64,000 bases of DNA from Parasphingorhabdus sp. SCSIO 66989 (GTDB taxonomy: Bacteria > Pseudomonadota > Alphaproteobacteria > Sphingomonadales > Sphingomonadaceae). Every line of letters begins with the position of its first letter. The first letter of the stretch is position 1. The translations under genes and the position numbers were made by a program. Positions 1 through 9,541 of the stretch are shown here, in pieces. The notes below the pieces were generated by a model that worked only from the letters and a program-made list of their open reading frames with translations, was not told the origin of the DNA and searched no databases. The stretch lies in NCBI RefSeq assembly GCF_032852305.1, contig NZ_CP136594.1, positions 3,137,501-3,201,500 of the forward strand. The letters run 5' to 3'.

Positions 1-564
1 GATACTGGCCAGCCGCTTGACGCTGGTGCGCAGCGGGTTGAAACTGCCTTTCAGCGCGGCATCGGCACGCGGCGGTATTGGCTGCTTGCCACCTGCCGCC
101 AGCAGGATAACCCCGTCAATGCGCTCGCCATGTTTGGCCGCCGTTGCTCGCGCCACACGGTTACCAAAGGCATGGCCGAGAATGACCGCTTTGTCTTGTG
201 ATGCGAGTTCAGCATCGAGCACTGCGCGAACATCATCGGCAAGATCAAACAGCGTCATATCCTCATCGGGGAGATCAGAATTACCGATCCCCGGCGGTTC
301 AATAGAAATCGTGCGATAGCCCTTATAGTTCAACTGATCGGCAAGCTCGTTGAAATCGCTGGCCTCTCGCCCGGCGCTGGGCAGCAGAACCACGACAGGC
401 CCCCCGCCTTGCACAAAATAGGCAATGTTGCGACCATCGCGGGCAATGCTGTGCTCGACTCCGTCAGTGGCGCGTGCCCTTGCATTGGGATAGGGCACAA
501 ACATCATCACCACCGACATGCCACCCAAAGCGACCAAGCCGATAAGCAATATGGCCCACCGCAT
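1..564 (-). CDS. alpha/beta hydrolase, 3' end outside window
   Basis: The first 188 codons are present and the reading frame runs off the left edge. One membrane-anchor or signal segment lies at about residues 4-21. The core then follows the alpha/beta-hydrolase pattern: a GGGPVVVLLPSAG strand and oxyanion region at about 53-65, EPPGIGNSD at about 89-97, and the nucleophile elbow LGHAFGN at 129-135. The usual catalytic Ser of G-x-S-x-G is Ala132, so ordinary esterase chemistry is doubtful. The ATG overlaps the glpK stop by one base (TAATG), which indicates translational coupling. The substrate is unknown. Confidence 0.8.
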   Translation of the reverse strand, partial: MRWAILLIGLVALGGMSVVMMFVPYPNARARATDGVEHSIARDGRNIAYFVQGGGPVVVLLPSAGREASDFNELADQLNYKGYRTISIEPPGIGNSDLPDEDMTLFDLADDVRAVLDAELASQDKAVILGHAFGNRVARATAAKHGERIDGVILLAAGGKQPIPPRADAALKGSFNPLRTSVKRLASI

Positions 565-2042
565 TATGGCGCACCTTGGGCAAGCACCGACGCCAGCGCC
601 GCCTGCCATTGGGCCAAACGTGCTGAACGCTCCGCATCCTGCATCTTGGGGGTAAATGCGCCGCCCGAGCGGCGCATCGCGGCCGATGCTTCAAGGCTGG
701 GATAAAGCCCCGCACCGGTCGCCGCCAGCATCGCCGCACCCAGCGCTGTGGTCTCGATAAAGTCGGGCCGATCAACCTCAAGCTGCAATATGTCGGCGAG
801 ATCCTGCACCATCCAGTCATTGCTCACCATGCCGCCATCGACGCGCAGTTGCGACCAATCGACACCATCGGCGGCAAAGGCGGTTTTGAGGTCCATCATC
901 TGATGCGCCATCGCCTCCAGTGCCGCGCGGACGATATGCGCCTTATCGCTGGCAAAGCTGAGGCCGGTAATCGCCGCACGCGCATCGGCGCGCCAATGCG
1001 GTGCGCCCAATCCGCTGAGCGCGGGCACGATGGTGACGCCGCCATTATCGGCTACCGACCGCGCTAAGGCCTCGCTTTCCTCGGCCTCGACAATCATGCC
1101 GAGTTGATCACGCAGCCATTGGATCAGGCTGCCAGAGACAAAGATCGACCCTTCAAGCGCATAGTGACGCACGCCATCAAGCTGCCAGCCAATGGTGGTG
1201 AGGATGCGATGCGCCGACAAAGGTGCACTGGTCCCGGCATAGGAGAGGACAAAAGCCCCGGTGCCGAAGGTCGCCTTGGTATCGCCGGGCGCGAAACAGC
1301 CCTGCCCTATGGTCGCCGCCTGCTGGTCTCCTGCCATGCCGCAGATCGGAATCGGCGCGCCGAACAGGTCCGCTTCGGTGCGGCCAAAGTCTCCGGCGCA
1401 ATCGACGATCTGGGGCAAAATCGCATGCGGCACGCCGAACAGGCCGAGCAGTTCATCATCCCATTGCCCCGAATGAATATCCATCAACGCGGTGCGCGCG
1501 GCATTGCTGGCATCGGTGATATGCAATCCGCCGGTCATGCGGAAAATCAGATAGCTCTCCACCGTGCCGACTGCGAGATGCTCTCCGGCCGCCTTTAATT
1601 GCGGCCAGTTCTCCAATGCCCAGCCGATCTTGCTGCCCGAGAAATAGGGATCGAGCAGCAGCCCGGTCTTGCGCTGCACCATCGGCTCATGACCATAGGC
1701 CCGCAGCCGGTCGCAAATCGCAGCAGTGCGCCTATCCTGCCACACAATCGCTGGCGCTAATGGCTCACCGCTGCGCTTGTCCCAAAAGACAATTGTCTCA
1801 CGCTGATTGGTGATGCCGATAGCCGCGATATTCTCCACGCCGCCAGCCGCTTCAATCTCGGCGCGCATCACATCGACGCTGCGCTGCCATATCTCGGCGG
1901 CGTCATGCTCGACTTCGCCCGATTGGGGATAGTGCTGAGTAATCTCTTGCTGGCTGCTGCCAAGGCAACTGCCGTCCACGGCAAAGCGCATTGCACGGGT
2001 CGAGGTCGTGCCTTCATCGAGAACCAATATCGTGTCGCTCAT
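564..2042 (-). CDS. glpK: glycerol kinase
   Basis: FGGY-family kinase of 492 residues, the usual GlpK length. It phosphorylates glycerol to sn-glycerol 3-phosphate with ATP in the cytoplasm. The N-terminal phosphate loop reads DEGTTSTRA at residues 9-17, where Gln is more usual than Glu in second place. ITNQRET, AIVWQDRRT and the C-terminal ATP-domain segment GDQQAATIGQ are all present. Its start overlaps the upstream symporter stop by four bases (ATGA) and its stop overlaps the hydrolase start, so the three genes form one minus-strand unit. No glpF or glpD is seen nearby. Family assignment is firm; glycerol as substrate follows from the family. Confidence 0.93.
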   Translation of the reverse strand: MSDTILVLDEGTTSTRAMRFAVDGSCLGSSQQEITQHYPQSGEVEHDAAEIWQRSVDVMRAEIEAAGGVENIAAIGITNQRETIVFWDKRSGEPLAPAIVWQDRRTAAICDRLRAYGHEPMVQRKTGLLLDPYFSGSKIGWALENWPQLKAAGEHLAVGTVESYLIFRMTGGLHITDASNAARTALMDIHSGQWDDELLGLFGVPHAILPQIVDCAGDFGRTEADLFGAPIPICGMAGDQQAATIGQGCFAPGDTKATFGTGAFVLSYAGTSAPLSAHRILTTIGWQLDGVRHYALEGSIFVSGSLIQWLRDQLGMIVEAEESEALARSVADNGGVTIVPALSGLGAPHWRADARAAITGLSFASDKAHIVRAALEAMAHQMMDLKTAFAADGVDWSQLRVDGGMVSNDWMVQDLADILQLEVDRPDFIETTALGAAMLAATGAGLYPSLEASAAMRRSGGAFTPKMQDAERSARLAQWQAALASVLAQGAP

Positions 2043-3574
2043 GCGGTCGCCGCCCCCTTCATGCCATCCTCGCTCTGCCAGAATAAAGTCGCGCGATTGC
2101 CAAAGATCAGCCGGTTGACCGTTAGCGCCACTACTATCGAGCTGAACAGTACGAACACCATCACATCAATATAGTGCAGCCAATCAAAGCCGAGCATGCG
2201 GTATAATGTCTCGTCGCCCCAATAGGGCTGCGGCGTATAGAACCAGAATGTGTGCAGCGCATAAATTCCCAGCCCCCATAACAGCCCGGTAATCGCTGCC
2301 CGCGCATCAACATTGCGGAACAACAAGCCCACGGCAAAGACCGACAGGATCGGCATCGAGAAGAGACCGTTGAGCTCCTGCAGAAGATTGATAATGCTCT
2401 CCGCATTGGCGTAAATGGGCACCAGCGCAATTGCCAATGCCGTGGCGGCGATACCCATCATCCAGTTCAGCCGACCTGCCTTGGCATCCGGGTTGATAAA
2501 CACCTTGTGAAAATCTACCGCATAAAGGGTAGAGGTCGCGTTCAGAACTGCAGAGAATGTGGTCAGCACCGCCGCGGCAATCATCGCAGCAAAAATGCCG
2601 CTGGTCCAGGGCGGCAGCACCTCGGCAACCACCATCCCATAAGCAGCGTCATTGACATCACCAAAAAGCTTGAATGCCACCACGCCGGGGATAACGACAA
2701 TCGCCGGAACAATAGCAAGGCGTATAATCGCGGCAACCATCACACCCTTTTGCGCCTCGCGTACTGTGGGAGCAGCAAGCGCCTTCTGGGTGATATTCTG
2801 ATTGGTGCTCCAATAGAATATCTGAATAAACACCATACCGGTGAACAGTGTGTGGAAGGGAATGGGCGAGTCATTATCGCCGATAAGGGTCAACCGATGC
2901 GCCGGGACGCCAGTGCTCAGATCAAAACCCACTGCCTGCAGCGCCAGATAGACTACCACCAGCGCCATCCCCAATATACCGATGCCGCTATAGGTATCCA
3001 GAACCGCCACGCCGCGCAGCCCGCCCAATATGGCATAGGCACCACCCACCACCGCCAGTGCGGCAGCAATCGGGATCAATGCCCCCTCGTCCAGACCAAA
3101 GAGCGATCGCAGAAACAGCGCGCCGGAATATATCACCGCAGGCATATAGATCAGTAGGTTACCGAACAGGAACATCGCCGAAATCACGGTGCGCACATTG
3201 CGCTGTTGGTAACGCCTTTCGAGCAACTCAGTCACTGTGGTGCAATGGTTGCGATAATAGATTGGCACAAACACAAATGCGAGGATCAGCAGCCCGGCAA
3301 AACCGGCCATCTCCCACCAGGCGAGCAACAGCATCTGGTTGCCGTTCATGCCAACCAGCTGATCAGTAGAAAGATTGGTCAGGGTGATAGCGCCGGCGAC
3401 AAAGAACCAGTTGAGGCCGCCACCGGCGAGAAACACCTCTTTGGAATCACCGTCAATCCCGGCATGGTGCCCGCGCACATGCCACCAGGTAATCCCGGCC
3501 AGCAACAGCATGATGCCCGCAAATATGGTGAGCTGCACTATCGAGCCGCTATTGCCCGCTGAAAATACCGTCAA
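2039..3574 (-). CDS. sodium:solute symporter, SSS family
   Basis: A polytopic membrane protein of 511 residues with about 13 hydrophobic helices, typical of the solute:sodium symporter family (LeuT fold). The family-like stretch YAILGGLRGVAVLD lies in the first half, and an SGLT-like segment with WWEMAGF and TVTELLERRY precedes it. It should import a small solute with Na+. It is the first gene of the glpK operon and overlaps glpK by ATGA, so its substrate may be glycerol or a compound that yields glycerol; that is inference from context. The GTP/ATP-independent family is otherwise known for sugars, carboxylates and amino acids. Confidence 0.88.
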   Translation of the reverse strand: MTVFSAGNSGSIVQLTIFAGIMLLLAGITWWHVRGHHAGIDGDSKEVFLAGGGLNWFFVAGAITLTNLSTDQLVGMNGNQMLLLAWWEMAGFAGLLILAFVFVPIYYRNHCTTVTELLERRYQQRNVRTVISAMFLFGNLLIYMPAVIYSGALFLRSLFGLDEGALIPIAAALAVVGGAYAILGGLRGVAVLDTYSGIGILGMALVVVYLALQAVGFDLSTGVPAHRLTLIGDNDSPIPFHTLFTGMVFIQIFYWSTNQNITQKALAAPTVREAQKGVMVAAIIRLAIVPAIVVIPGVVAFKLFGDVNDAAYGMVVAEVLPPWTSGIFAAMIAAAVLTTFSAVLNATSTLYAVDFHKVFINPDAKAGRLNWMMGIAATALAIALVPIYANAESIINLLQELNGLFSMPILSVFAVGLLFRNVDARAAITGLLWGLGIYALHTFWFYTPQPYWGDETLYRMLGFDWLHYIDVMVFVLFSSIVVALTVNRLIFGNRATLFWQSEDGMKGAATA

Positions 3575-3701
3575 ATGATTGGCCTTTTGTCATCCTCTTG
3601 CCGCCACCCTATGCGTCATACCGCAAAGTGCAAGTGAGCCGCGCCGCTCAACGCTCTGCTTTATGGTTTATTCGCCGTTAACCGTTTTTTCGGTCTCACT
3701 T

Positions 3702-3707
3702 GATAAT
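3702..3707 (+). promoter_or_regulatory. candidate -10 box just upstream of the DUF4402 gene
   Basis: GATAAT ends 10 bases before the ATG at 3718. A weak -35 (TTAACC) lies 18 bases upstream. If used, the transcript would begin within about five bases of the start codon and be essentially leaderless, in keeping with the lack of any Shine-Dalgarno sequence there. Confidence 0.35.
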
Positions 3708-3717
3708 ATGACTGATT

Positions 3718-4248
3718 ATGCGGTGGTTACGTCCCTTTATCGCGCTCATAATGCTGTGTGCTTCGGTGCCCATGGGCTTGGAGGCGGCAAGAGCGCAATG
3801 TCGTCTTTGCTTGGGCGATGAAGACCAATCCGGATCCGCGAACCAGCCACAAATCCCGCTCAGGATCAGCATAGAGGCCGATATCCGCTTCAACCGCCTT
3901 GCTTTTGCCGGAGCCGGTGCTGGTGAAGTGCAGATTGACCCGGCCAGCGGCAGCACCCGCACCGATGGTGGGCTGGTTGATCTTGGCGGGCTGGCGCTGA
4001 CCGGTTCGGCACGCATTACCGGCGAGCCGGGGCGTGCGGTGCGGGTCGATCTGCCGCACAGCATCCGCCTGACCAGCCAGACCGGGGGGCATGCCGATCT
4101 GGTGTCACTGCAAACCAGCCTGTCGCCCAGCCCGCGCATCGGCCCGGATGGTACATTGGTCTTTTCCTTTGCCGGGACGCTGAAGGTCAGCGGTGGCATT
4201 GGCGGCCATTATCGCGGTCGCATCCCGATTACGGCAGAGTATGAATAG
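3718..4248 (+). CDS. DUF4402 family secreted protein
   Basis: 176 residues. An N-terminal signal peptide ends near ARAQC (about residue 28), giving an exported protein. The body is Gly, Ser and Thr rich with short beta-strand-like stretches and ends in GGHYRGRIPITAEYE, the typical C-terminal signature of DUF4402 proteins. The family is common in sphingomonads and has no established biochemical role; a beta-sandwich surface or pilus-like protein is plausible. The gene diverges from the symporter-glpK unit. The start is chosen because the signal peptide follows directly, although no Shine-Dalgarno sequence is visible. Confidence 0.75.
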   Translation: MRWLRPFIALIMLCASVPMGLEAARAQCRLCLGDEDQSGSANQPQIPLRISIEADIRFNRLAFAGAGAGEVQIDPASGSTRTDGGLVDLGGLALTGSARITGEPGRAVRVDLPHSIRLTSQTGGHADLVSLQTSLSPSPRIGPDGTLVFSFAGTLKVSGGIGGHYRGRIPITAEYE

Positions 4249-4451
4249 GCGGCCAGTCCACGCTGTTGGGAAGTGTCAATACAAGTTGACGAAGGTTACG
4301 AAAGTTAGGCTCGGGAACCGCAGAAACCGGTGACCTTTGGATTTGTCCAACACTGTGCAAGTTCGTGCCAAAGCGATCCGCCGATAATAACGCTTTTTAG
4401 ATTTGTAGGAAACTATTGCTAACCTACTTCCTGTTTTAGATGACCCAGCTT

Positions 4452-4529
4452 AACCGTTCGCCTCGAGCGAAGTCGAGAGGCCCTTGCAAGTGGAAAACTG
4501 TGTCTCGACTACGCTCGACACGAACGGTT
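4452..4529. repeat. palindromic repeat, family A, copy 1
   Basis: Imperfect 78-base inverted repeat. Outer arms are AACCGTTCG and CGAACGGTT; inner half-palindromes are CCTCGAGCGAAGTCGAGAGG and TGTCTCGACTACGCTCGACA. A second copy lies at 24643-24709. The remainder of the 311-base gap 4249-4559 shows no gene, tRNA or clear terminator. Such REP-like units are typical of sphingomonad intergenic DNA. Confidence 0.8.
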
Positions 4530-4559
4530 TTTAAGCGACTTACACAGTCTATAATTGCC

Positions 4560-5582
4560 TCAACGCTTGCGCGCCGCCGCCATGGCAATCATGGTACATT
4601 CCTGCACCAACAGCCGCACGGCATCCTGGCTGTTCTGCATCACCTTGGCATGGATGGTGAGCAGCCGCTCGGCCAAGCGCTCTAGCGCAGCGGGTGGCCA
4701 ACAACGCAATTGATGCTGGGTCGCGCCTTCTTCCTTCCAGAAAATACCGGTGCTGCGCATCGCGGATTTGGCATCTTTGCCGTCCGCCATGAGCCGATGG
4801 ACTTTGGCAAGCTGCACACAACGCGCCTCCAGCGCCCGGATCAGCAGCACCGGCTGCAATGTGCCATCGGAAAGCCGATCCAGTTCCGCCGCAAGCTGCG
4901 CGGTGCGACCGGACAGGATCGTCTGGATCGCCGGGGCGAGTGCATCATCCTCGGTCTCCGCCGCCAATTGCTCCATCACGAGCATATCAACACTGGCGCG
5001 CTGGCCAGGTTGCGCATCAAGATAGAGTGCGATCTTCTCCACTTCCATCTCGGCCAGCCGCCGGTCGAGACGGGTATAGCGGGCGATGGTCTCGGCAATC
5101 TCTCGCGGCATCGCGAGGCCGCGTGCTTCCGCCATCTCCCGGATGGTCGCGGCGACATTGTGCACATCGGGCACATAGCTGATACAGGCGAGCGCGCGGT
5201 CATCGCCACCCGCCAGCTTGGCCGTACGTGAACGGTCGGTAATGCCGCTAATCTGAGCGATACAGGGATTGGCAACGGTCTCGGCTTCGAGTAATGCATC
5301 TATCGCGGCGAAACATTCCTCACCTTGCCCACGCACCAAGATCACCCGCGCATCGCCGAACAGCGACAGCGAGGCGGCTTCCTGTGCCAAAAGCGCCGGG
5401 TCTTCCTTTAGCTGCGGTCCGCTCAGTTCCACTTTTTCGGCATCGGCACCGATATGCAGCCGCGTCTTTTCCGCCAGTGCAGCCGAACCCGATTCATCGG
5501 GGCCGTAAAAGAGGAAGAGGCGGGTATCAGCGGTGGCGCGCTTCAGGGCCGATGCGAAATTATCGGACTTGATCTTCGCCAT
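4560..5582 (-). CDS. holA: DNA polymerase III subunit delta
   Basis: 340 residues, the usual length for HolA. The protein opens the beta sliding clamp within the clamp-loader complex. The N-terminus (LFLFYGPDESG at about 22-32) matches the degenerate P-loop region of delta, which keeps an AAA+ fold without ATPase activity. The middle contains RILVRGQGEE-like and TRLDRRLAEMEVEKIALYLD segments typical of the family. It lies 13 bases downstream of lptE in the conserved alphaproteobacterial order leuS-lptE-holA, on the minus strand. Confidence 0.93.
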   Translation of the reverse strand: MAKIKSDNFASALKRATADTRLFLFYGPDESGSAALAEKTRLHIGADAEKVELSGPQLKEDPALLAQEAASLSLFGDARVILVRGQGEECFAAIDALLEAETVANPCIAQISGITDRSRTAKLAGGDDRALACISYVPDVHNVAATIREMAEARGLAMPREIAETIARYTRLDRRLAEMEVEKIALYLDAQPGQRASVDMLVMEQLAAETEDDALAPAIQTILSGRTAQLAAELDRLSDGTLQPVLLIRALEARCVQLAKVHRLMADGKDAKSAMRSTGIFWKEEGATQHQLRCWPPAALERLAERLLTIHAKVMQNSQDAVRLLVQECTMIAMAAARKR

Positions 5583-5595
5583 TATTGCTCAAACC

Positions 5596-6168
5596 CTATT
5601 GTTCTCTGGCGTAAAGCGAAAGCCGTGTGACAATCTGGTTCGCCACTTCGCGCGACAGATTTTCCAGCGCTCGGTTTTCCGCTGCGATGGTGGCATATTC
5701 ACTGCTCACCACATCGATACCGGCATCCGATCCGGCGGTGGCATCGATCACCGTTTCTCCGCTGGCGATCTCCACCAGCTGATAGCGCGCGCGCAGGGTG
5801 CGGCGTTCACGCGTAATCTGGTCATTGGCGAGGACGCCAAAGCCCTCAATCTGGTCATCCAGCTGCACCACCAGCTGATAGCGCGCGGCATCGCCCTGCA
5901 CCGGCGCAAGCTGGTCCGTCAGTTCATTACGCACCAGCCAGCCCGCCTCGCCCTCAATCGGCGCGATGGCCACCTGCCCCAGATTCTGTGCGACGACGCC
6001 CTGGGTGCCGCCGGAGTAAAGCGGCTGCAGACCGCAGGCGGTGAGGAGGGGGATAGAGAATAGTGCAAAGAATACCGCTAGCCCTGAGCCTGTCGAAGGG
6101 CGTTTCTCAACTTGAGAGACGGGCTTCGACAAGCTCAGCCCTAACGGTTTTGTTTTGCTCTTACTCAT
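5596..6168 (-). CDS. lptE: LPS-assembly lipoprotein LptE with a palindromic-element insertion in its signal peptide
   Basis: 190 residues. LptE is an outer-membrane lipoprotein that plugs and assembles LptD for LPS export. The lipobox is LTAC with Cys45, followed by GLQPLYSGG, the characteristic mature N-terminus. The signal peptide is unusually long (44 residues). Residues 8-31 are encoded by the 73-base palindromic element at 6075-6147, which lies between the basic n-region MSKSKTK and the hydrophobic [12 protein letters not shown]. The start is supported by the ATGA overlap with leuS; no later in-frame ATG or GTG precedes the hydrophobic core. Product confidence is high. Whether the extended signal peptide works normally is not known. 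Confidence 0.9.
   Translation of the reverse strand: MSKSKTKPLGLSLSKPVSQVEKRPSTGSGLAVFFALFSIPLLTACGLQPLYSGGTQGVVAQNLGQVAIAPIEGEAGWLVRNELTDQLAPVQGDAARYQLVVQLDDQIEGFGVLANDQITRERRTLRARYQLVEIASGETVIDATAGSDAGIDVVSSEYATIAAENRALENLSREVANQIVTRLSLYAREQ
6075..6147. repeat. palindromic repeat, family B, copy 1 (inside lptE)
   Basis: 73-base inverted repeat with arms built on CCTGAGCCTGTCGAAGGGC and GGGCTTCGACAAGCTCAG. Its reverse complement differs from the 73-base copy at 62709-62781 at about 7 positions by my alignment (about 90% identity). It lies wholly within the coding sequence of lptE and stays open in the lptE frame. Confidence 0.9.
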
Positions 6169-8696
6169 ACCACAATATTCACCAGCCTGTCGGGCACCAC
6201 AATCACCTTGCGGACCTCGGCACCGTCAATGCTACGCTGCACCTTCTCGCTGGCGAGTGCAAGCGCTTCCATCTCGTCCTTGGGCAGGCCCTTGGCAACT
6301 GTGATCGTGTCGCGCAGCTTGCCCTTGACCTGCACCGCGATGGTGACTTCATCATCCACCGCCAGCGCCATATTAGCGACCGGCCATGCGGCATTGGCAA
6401 TCAGGCCTTCGCCGCCAAGCAGCGCCCATGCTTCTTCAGCCAGATGCGGCGTCATCGGGCCAACCATCAGCACCAGCGAGCGGATCGCCTCATTACGATC
6501 CGGCGAAGGCTGTGCTTTTTCGATGGCCGCCGCCAGAGTATAGAGCTTGGCTACTGCCTTGTTGAAACCGAGCTGGCCAATATCCTCGGTCACCCCGGAT
6601 ATGGTCTGGTGCAGGACGCGGAGCAGCGCCTTATCAGCGCCTGCTTCGCCAGGCGCGCCAGCATCCGCCATGTGGGCAATGCGCCAGACACGCTGAACAA
6701 AGCGCCAACTGCCTTCAATCCCCGCCTCGGACCAGGGCAGATCACGTTCGGGCGGGCTGTCCGACAACATGAACCAGCGCACCGCATCTGCACCATATTG
6801 ATCGACAATCGGCTCAGGATCGATGACATTCTTCTTCGACTTGGACATTTTGACGACGCGGCCAACCTCTACCGGCTCGCCACTCTCAATATGCGCCCAA
6901 TCACTACCATCTTTGCGCACCTCATCGGGCGAGAGCCAGCTGCCATCGCCCATTTGATAGGTCTCATGCGTCACCATGCCCTGGGTGAACAGGCTGGCAA
7001 AAGGCTCATCCACATCGAGCAGGCCAATATGTTTCAGCGCCCGGGTCCAGAAGCGGGCATAGAGCAGGTGCAGAATCGCATGCTCAACGCCGCCAATATA
7101 TTGCGCCACCGGCAACCATTTCGCGATCTCTTCCTTGTCGAACGGCTTGTCATCGGGCTGGCTGGCAAAGCGCAGAAAATACCAACTCGAGTCCGCGAAC
7201 GTATCAAGCGTATCGGTCTCGCGCAGCGCAGGCTTACCGCTGATCGGGCAGGTCGTGTGCTTCCATGTCGGGTGCCGTTCCAGCGGATTGCCCGGGGTGT
7301 CGAAATCGATATCCTCGGGCAGTGTCACCGGCAACTGGTCTCTGGGGACGGGTACCGGACCGTGATCGGGGCTATGAATGATCGGTATCGGCGTACCCCA
7401 ATAGCGCTGGCGCGACACGCCCCAATCGCGCAGCCGCCAGACAGTTGAGCCTTTACCCCAGCCCTCGGATTCGGCGCGGTTAATCACGGCTTTCTGCGCG
7501 TCTTCTATGGATAGGCCGTTGAGGAAGTCCGAGTTCACGATGGAACCGGGGCCGCTATAGGCTTCATCGCCTGCAAATTCGGGCGCTGTCTCCTCGCCAT
7601 CACTGACGACGCGCTTCACCGGGAGATCATATTTACGGGCGAAATCAAGGTCGCGTTGGTCATGCGCCGGAACGCCGAATACCGCGCCGGTGCCATAGCC
7701 CATCAGCACAAAATTGGCGACATAGACCGGCAATTCCCAGCTCGGATCAAGCGGATGGGTTGCCTTTAACCCGGCATCAAAGCCACGCTTTTCCTGTGTT
7801 TCAATCTCGGCAGCCGCAGTGCCGGTGCGGCGGCATTCCTCGGCGAACTCCGCCAGTGCGGCATTGTCTTCGGCCAGTTTCAACGCCAGCGGATGGTCGG
7901 CCGCAACAGCGACAAAACTCGCCCCGTAAATCGTATCGGGACGGGTGGAGAAAACAGTTATAACTTCACCATTGTCGGCCTTGAAATCAAACGTCAGGCC
8001 CTGCGATTTGCCGATCCAGTTTTCCTGCATCGTACGCACTTTTTCCGGCCAGTCTTTGAGGTCATCCAAACCCGCCAGCAGATCCTCGGCAAAATCGGTG
8101 ATCTTCAAAAACCACTGGTTGAGATTGCGCTTCTCCACCAGCGCGCCCGAGCGCCAACCGCGGCCATCAATCACCTGCTCATTGGCGAGCACGGTCATAT
8201 CGACCGGGTCCCAGTTGACCGCGCTTTCCTTTCGGTAAACGAGGCCCGCTTCCATCATATCGAGGAACAGCGCCTGCTCATGGCCGTAATAGTCCGGTTC
8301 GCAGGTCGCCAGTTCGCGGCTCCAGTCAAAGGCGAAACCCAGCCGCTTGAGCTGATCGCGCATGGTGGCGATATTCTGCCGGGTCCAACCGCCCGGGTGC
8401 ACACCCTTTTCCATCGCGGCGTTCTCGGCGGGCATGCCAAAAGCGTCCCAGCCCATGGGGTGCAGCACCTCGTGCCCGCGCATCCGTTCAAACCGCGCCA
8501 GCACATCGCCCATGGTGTAGTTGCGCACATGACCCATATGGATGCGCCCCGAAGGATAGGGGAACATCTCCAAGATATAGCGCTTGGGCTTGTCGCTGCT
8601 GCTATCGGCCTGGAAGGTCTTTTGCTCTTCCCAAAGCTGCTGCCATTTGCCGTCTGCTGCCAGCGGATTGAACCGCTTGTCGGTATCCGTCATCAT
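6165..8696 (-). CDS. leuS: leucine--tRNA ligase
   Basis: Class I aminoacyl-tRNA synthetase of 843 residues, the expected size for bacterial LeuRS. It charges tRNA-Leu with leucine using ATP. The HIGH motif appears as HMGH in [15 protein letters not shown] (about residues 47-60), and the KMSKS loop as KMSKSKKN near residue 620. The CP1 editing domain lies between them. The C-terminus ends in the anticodon-binding and C-terminal domains ([13 protein letters not shown]). Two consecutive ATG codons sit at the start; the first is used here. The stop overlaps the lptE start by ATGA, and a DUF3576 lipoprotein gene lies immediately upstream. Confidence 0.97.
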   Translation of the reverse strand: MMTDTDKRFNPLAADGKWQQLWEEQKTFQADSSSDKPKRYILEMFPYPSGRIHMGHVRNYTMGDVLARFERMRGHEVLHPMGWDAFGMPAENAAMEKGVHPGGWTRQNIATMRDQLKRLGFAFDWSRELATCEPDYYGHEQALFLDMMEAGLVYRKESAVNWDPVDMTVLANEQVIDGRGWRSGALVEKRNLNQWFLKITDFAEDLLAGLDDLKDWPEKVRTMQENWIGKSQGLTFDFKADNGEVITVFSTRPDTIYGASFVAVAADHPLALKLAEDNAALAEFAEECRRTGTAAAEIETQEKRGFDAGLKATHPLDPSWELPVYVANFVLMGYGTGAVFGVPAHDQRDLDFARKYDLPVKRVVSDGEETAPEFAGDEAYSGPGSIVNSDFLNGLSIEDAQKAVINRAESEGWGKGSTVWRLRDWGVSRQRYWGTPIPIIHSPDHGPVPVPRDQLPVTLPEDIDFDTPGNPLERHPTWKHTTCPISGKPALRETDTLDTFADSSWYFLRFASQPDDKPFDKEEIAKWLPVAQYIGGVEHAILHLLYARFWTRALKHIGLLDVDEPFASLFTQGMVTHETYQMGDGSWLSPDEVRKDGSDWAHIESGEPVEVGRVVKMSKSKKNVIDPEPIVDQYGADAVRWFMLSDSPPERDLPWSEAGIEGSWRFVQRVWRIAHMADAGAPGEAGADKALLRVLHQTISGVTEDIGQLGFNKAVAKLYTLAAAIEKAQPSPDRNEAIRSLVLMVGPMTPHLAEEAWALLGGEGLIANAAWPVANMALAVDDEVTIAVQVKGKLRDTITVAKGLPKDEMEALALASEKVQRSIDGAEVRKVIVVPDRLVNIVV

Positions 8697-8714
8697 TGCC
8701 CCCGCACAGGCGGA

Positions 8715-9167
8715 TCAGTTGTCATAGACGGCGCTGCGGCGCAGATCGCGGGCCTTGGTCAGGATGATCTGTTCCAGCTTCTGCACCGTTGCAGCCTGTA
8801 CAGAGGCATCAACCCAATTGCCGCCCTGCGCCACCTGGCGCAAAGCCGCGACGCGCAGCGCATCGGCGCGCAAATCCTGATCGAGAATATAGACGGTCAG
8901 CTTGACCCGCTCATTGGGGTTTTGCGGGGTTGAATACCAGTCGGTCACGATCACCCCGCCTGCACTGTCTGCCTGCACCAGCGGCGCAAAGGAAACGGTA
9001 TCGAGAGAGGCGCGCCACAAATAGCTGTTCACACCAATGGTTGTCACCTGCGATGGCGCAATCCGGTCTTCGGGACGATCATCATCACCGCCACCGCCAC
9101 AGGCTCCGAGCAGCGTCACGGTGCTCCCCAGCACCATTGCCGTAAGGATTGCTTTTGGCTGCAACAT
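8715..9167 (-). CDS. DUF3576 domain-containing lipoprotein
   Basis: 150 residues from the preferred start. The signal peptide is MLQPKAILTAMVLGSTVTLL with lipobox LGAC, followed by a GGGGDDD linker. The body (TIGVNSYLWRASLDTVSFAPL, VIVTDWYS, VYILDQDLRADALRVAALRQ) is typical of DUF3576, a small family found near leuS in alphaproteobacteria. The function is not established; an envelope role is likely. The start at 9167 is chosen over an upstream in-frame ATG at 9206 because AGAGAGAAAG precedes it and the signal peptide begins there. It lies 18 bases upstream of leuS and probably leads that operon. Confidence 0.82.
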   Translation of the reverse strand: MLQPKAILTAMVLGSTVTLLGACGGGGDDDRPEDRIAPSQVTTIGVNSYLWRASLDTVSFAPLVQADSAGGVIVTDWYSTPQNPNERVKLTVYILDQDLRADALRVAALRQVAQGGNWVDASVQAATVQKLEQIILTKARDLRRSAVYDN

Positions 9168-9541
9168 GACTTTCTCTCTCTTCACTGAACTTCCTGTTTC
9201 GTACATATCCCACCTGCACGCTCTTCATGCACGCCGCTTTAGGGTTAGCGTGAATTAAGCACAAGTGCGATCATGCGCTTATGCCAAGCGACATTACGCG
9301 CGGATTTACGAGGCGCGAGAAAAAAGCTGATGATCGAAGCGCGCCAATCGCCCATTCATGTCTCGCTAACTATGAAGATCTTACATTCTTACGCCCTGTA
9401 AAGACTCGACTTTTGACGTAAAACTGGGCAAAAATTGTTGAGCTTTTGCAACATTGACAAGGATTCCGTGAGCAGGCGCAATTTCGCACATGCTTTTTTA
9501 ATCGGATTGTTCTAGGGCCAAGATAACAGGAGCATAGACTT
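9168..9541. other. 374-base divergent intergenic region
   Basis: No coding sequence, tRNA or strong inverted repeat is seen. It must hold the promoters for the DUF3576-leuS operon and for the plus-strand envelope protein at 9542. A TTGACA at 9454-9459 is the best -35 candidate, but the -10 at standard spacing is poor. Confidence 0.5.

Noticed and set aside
6063-7448. Long plus-strand open frame of 461 codons opposite leuS
   Set aside because: It is antisense to a clear leuS. High GC makes long open frames on the opposite strand common. The His- and Arg-rich composition is not protein-like.
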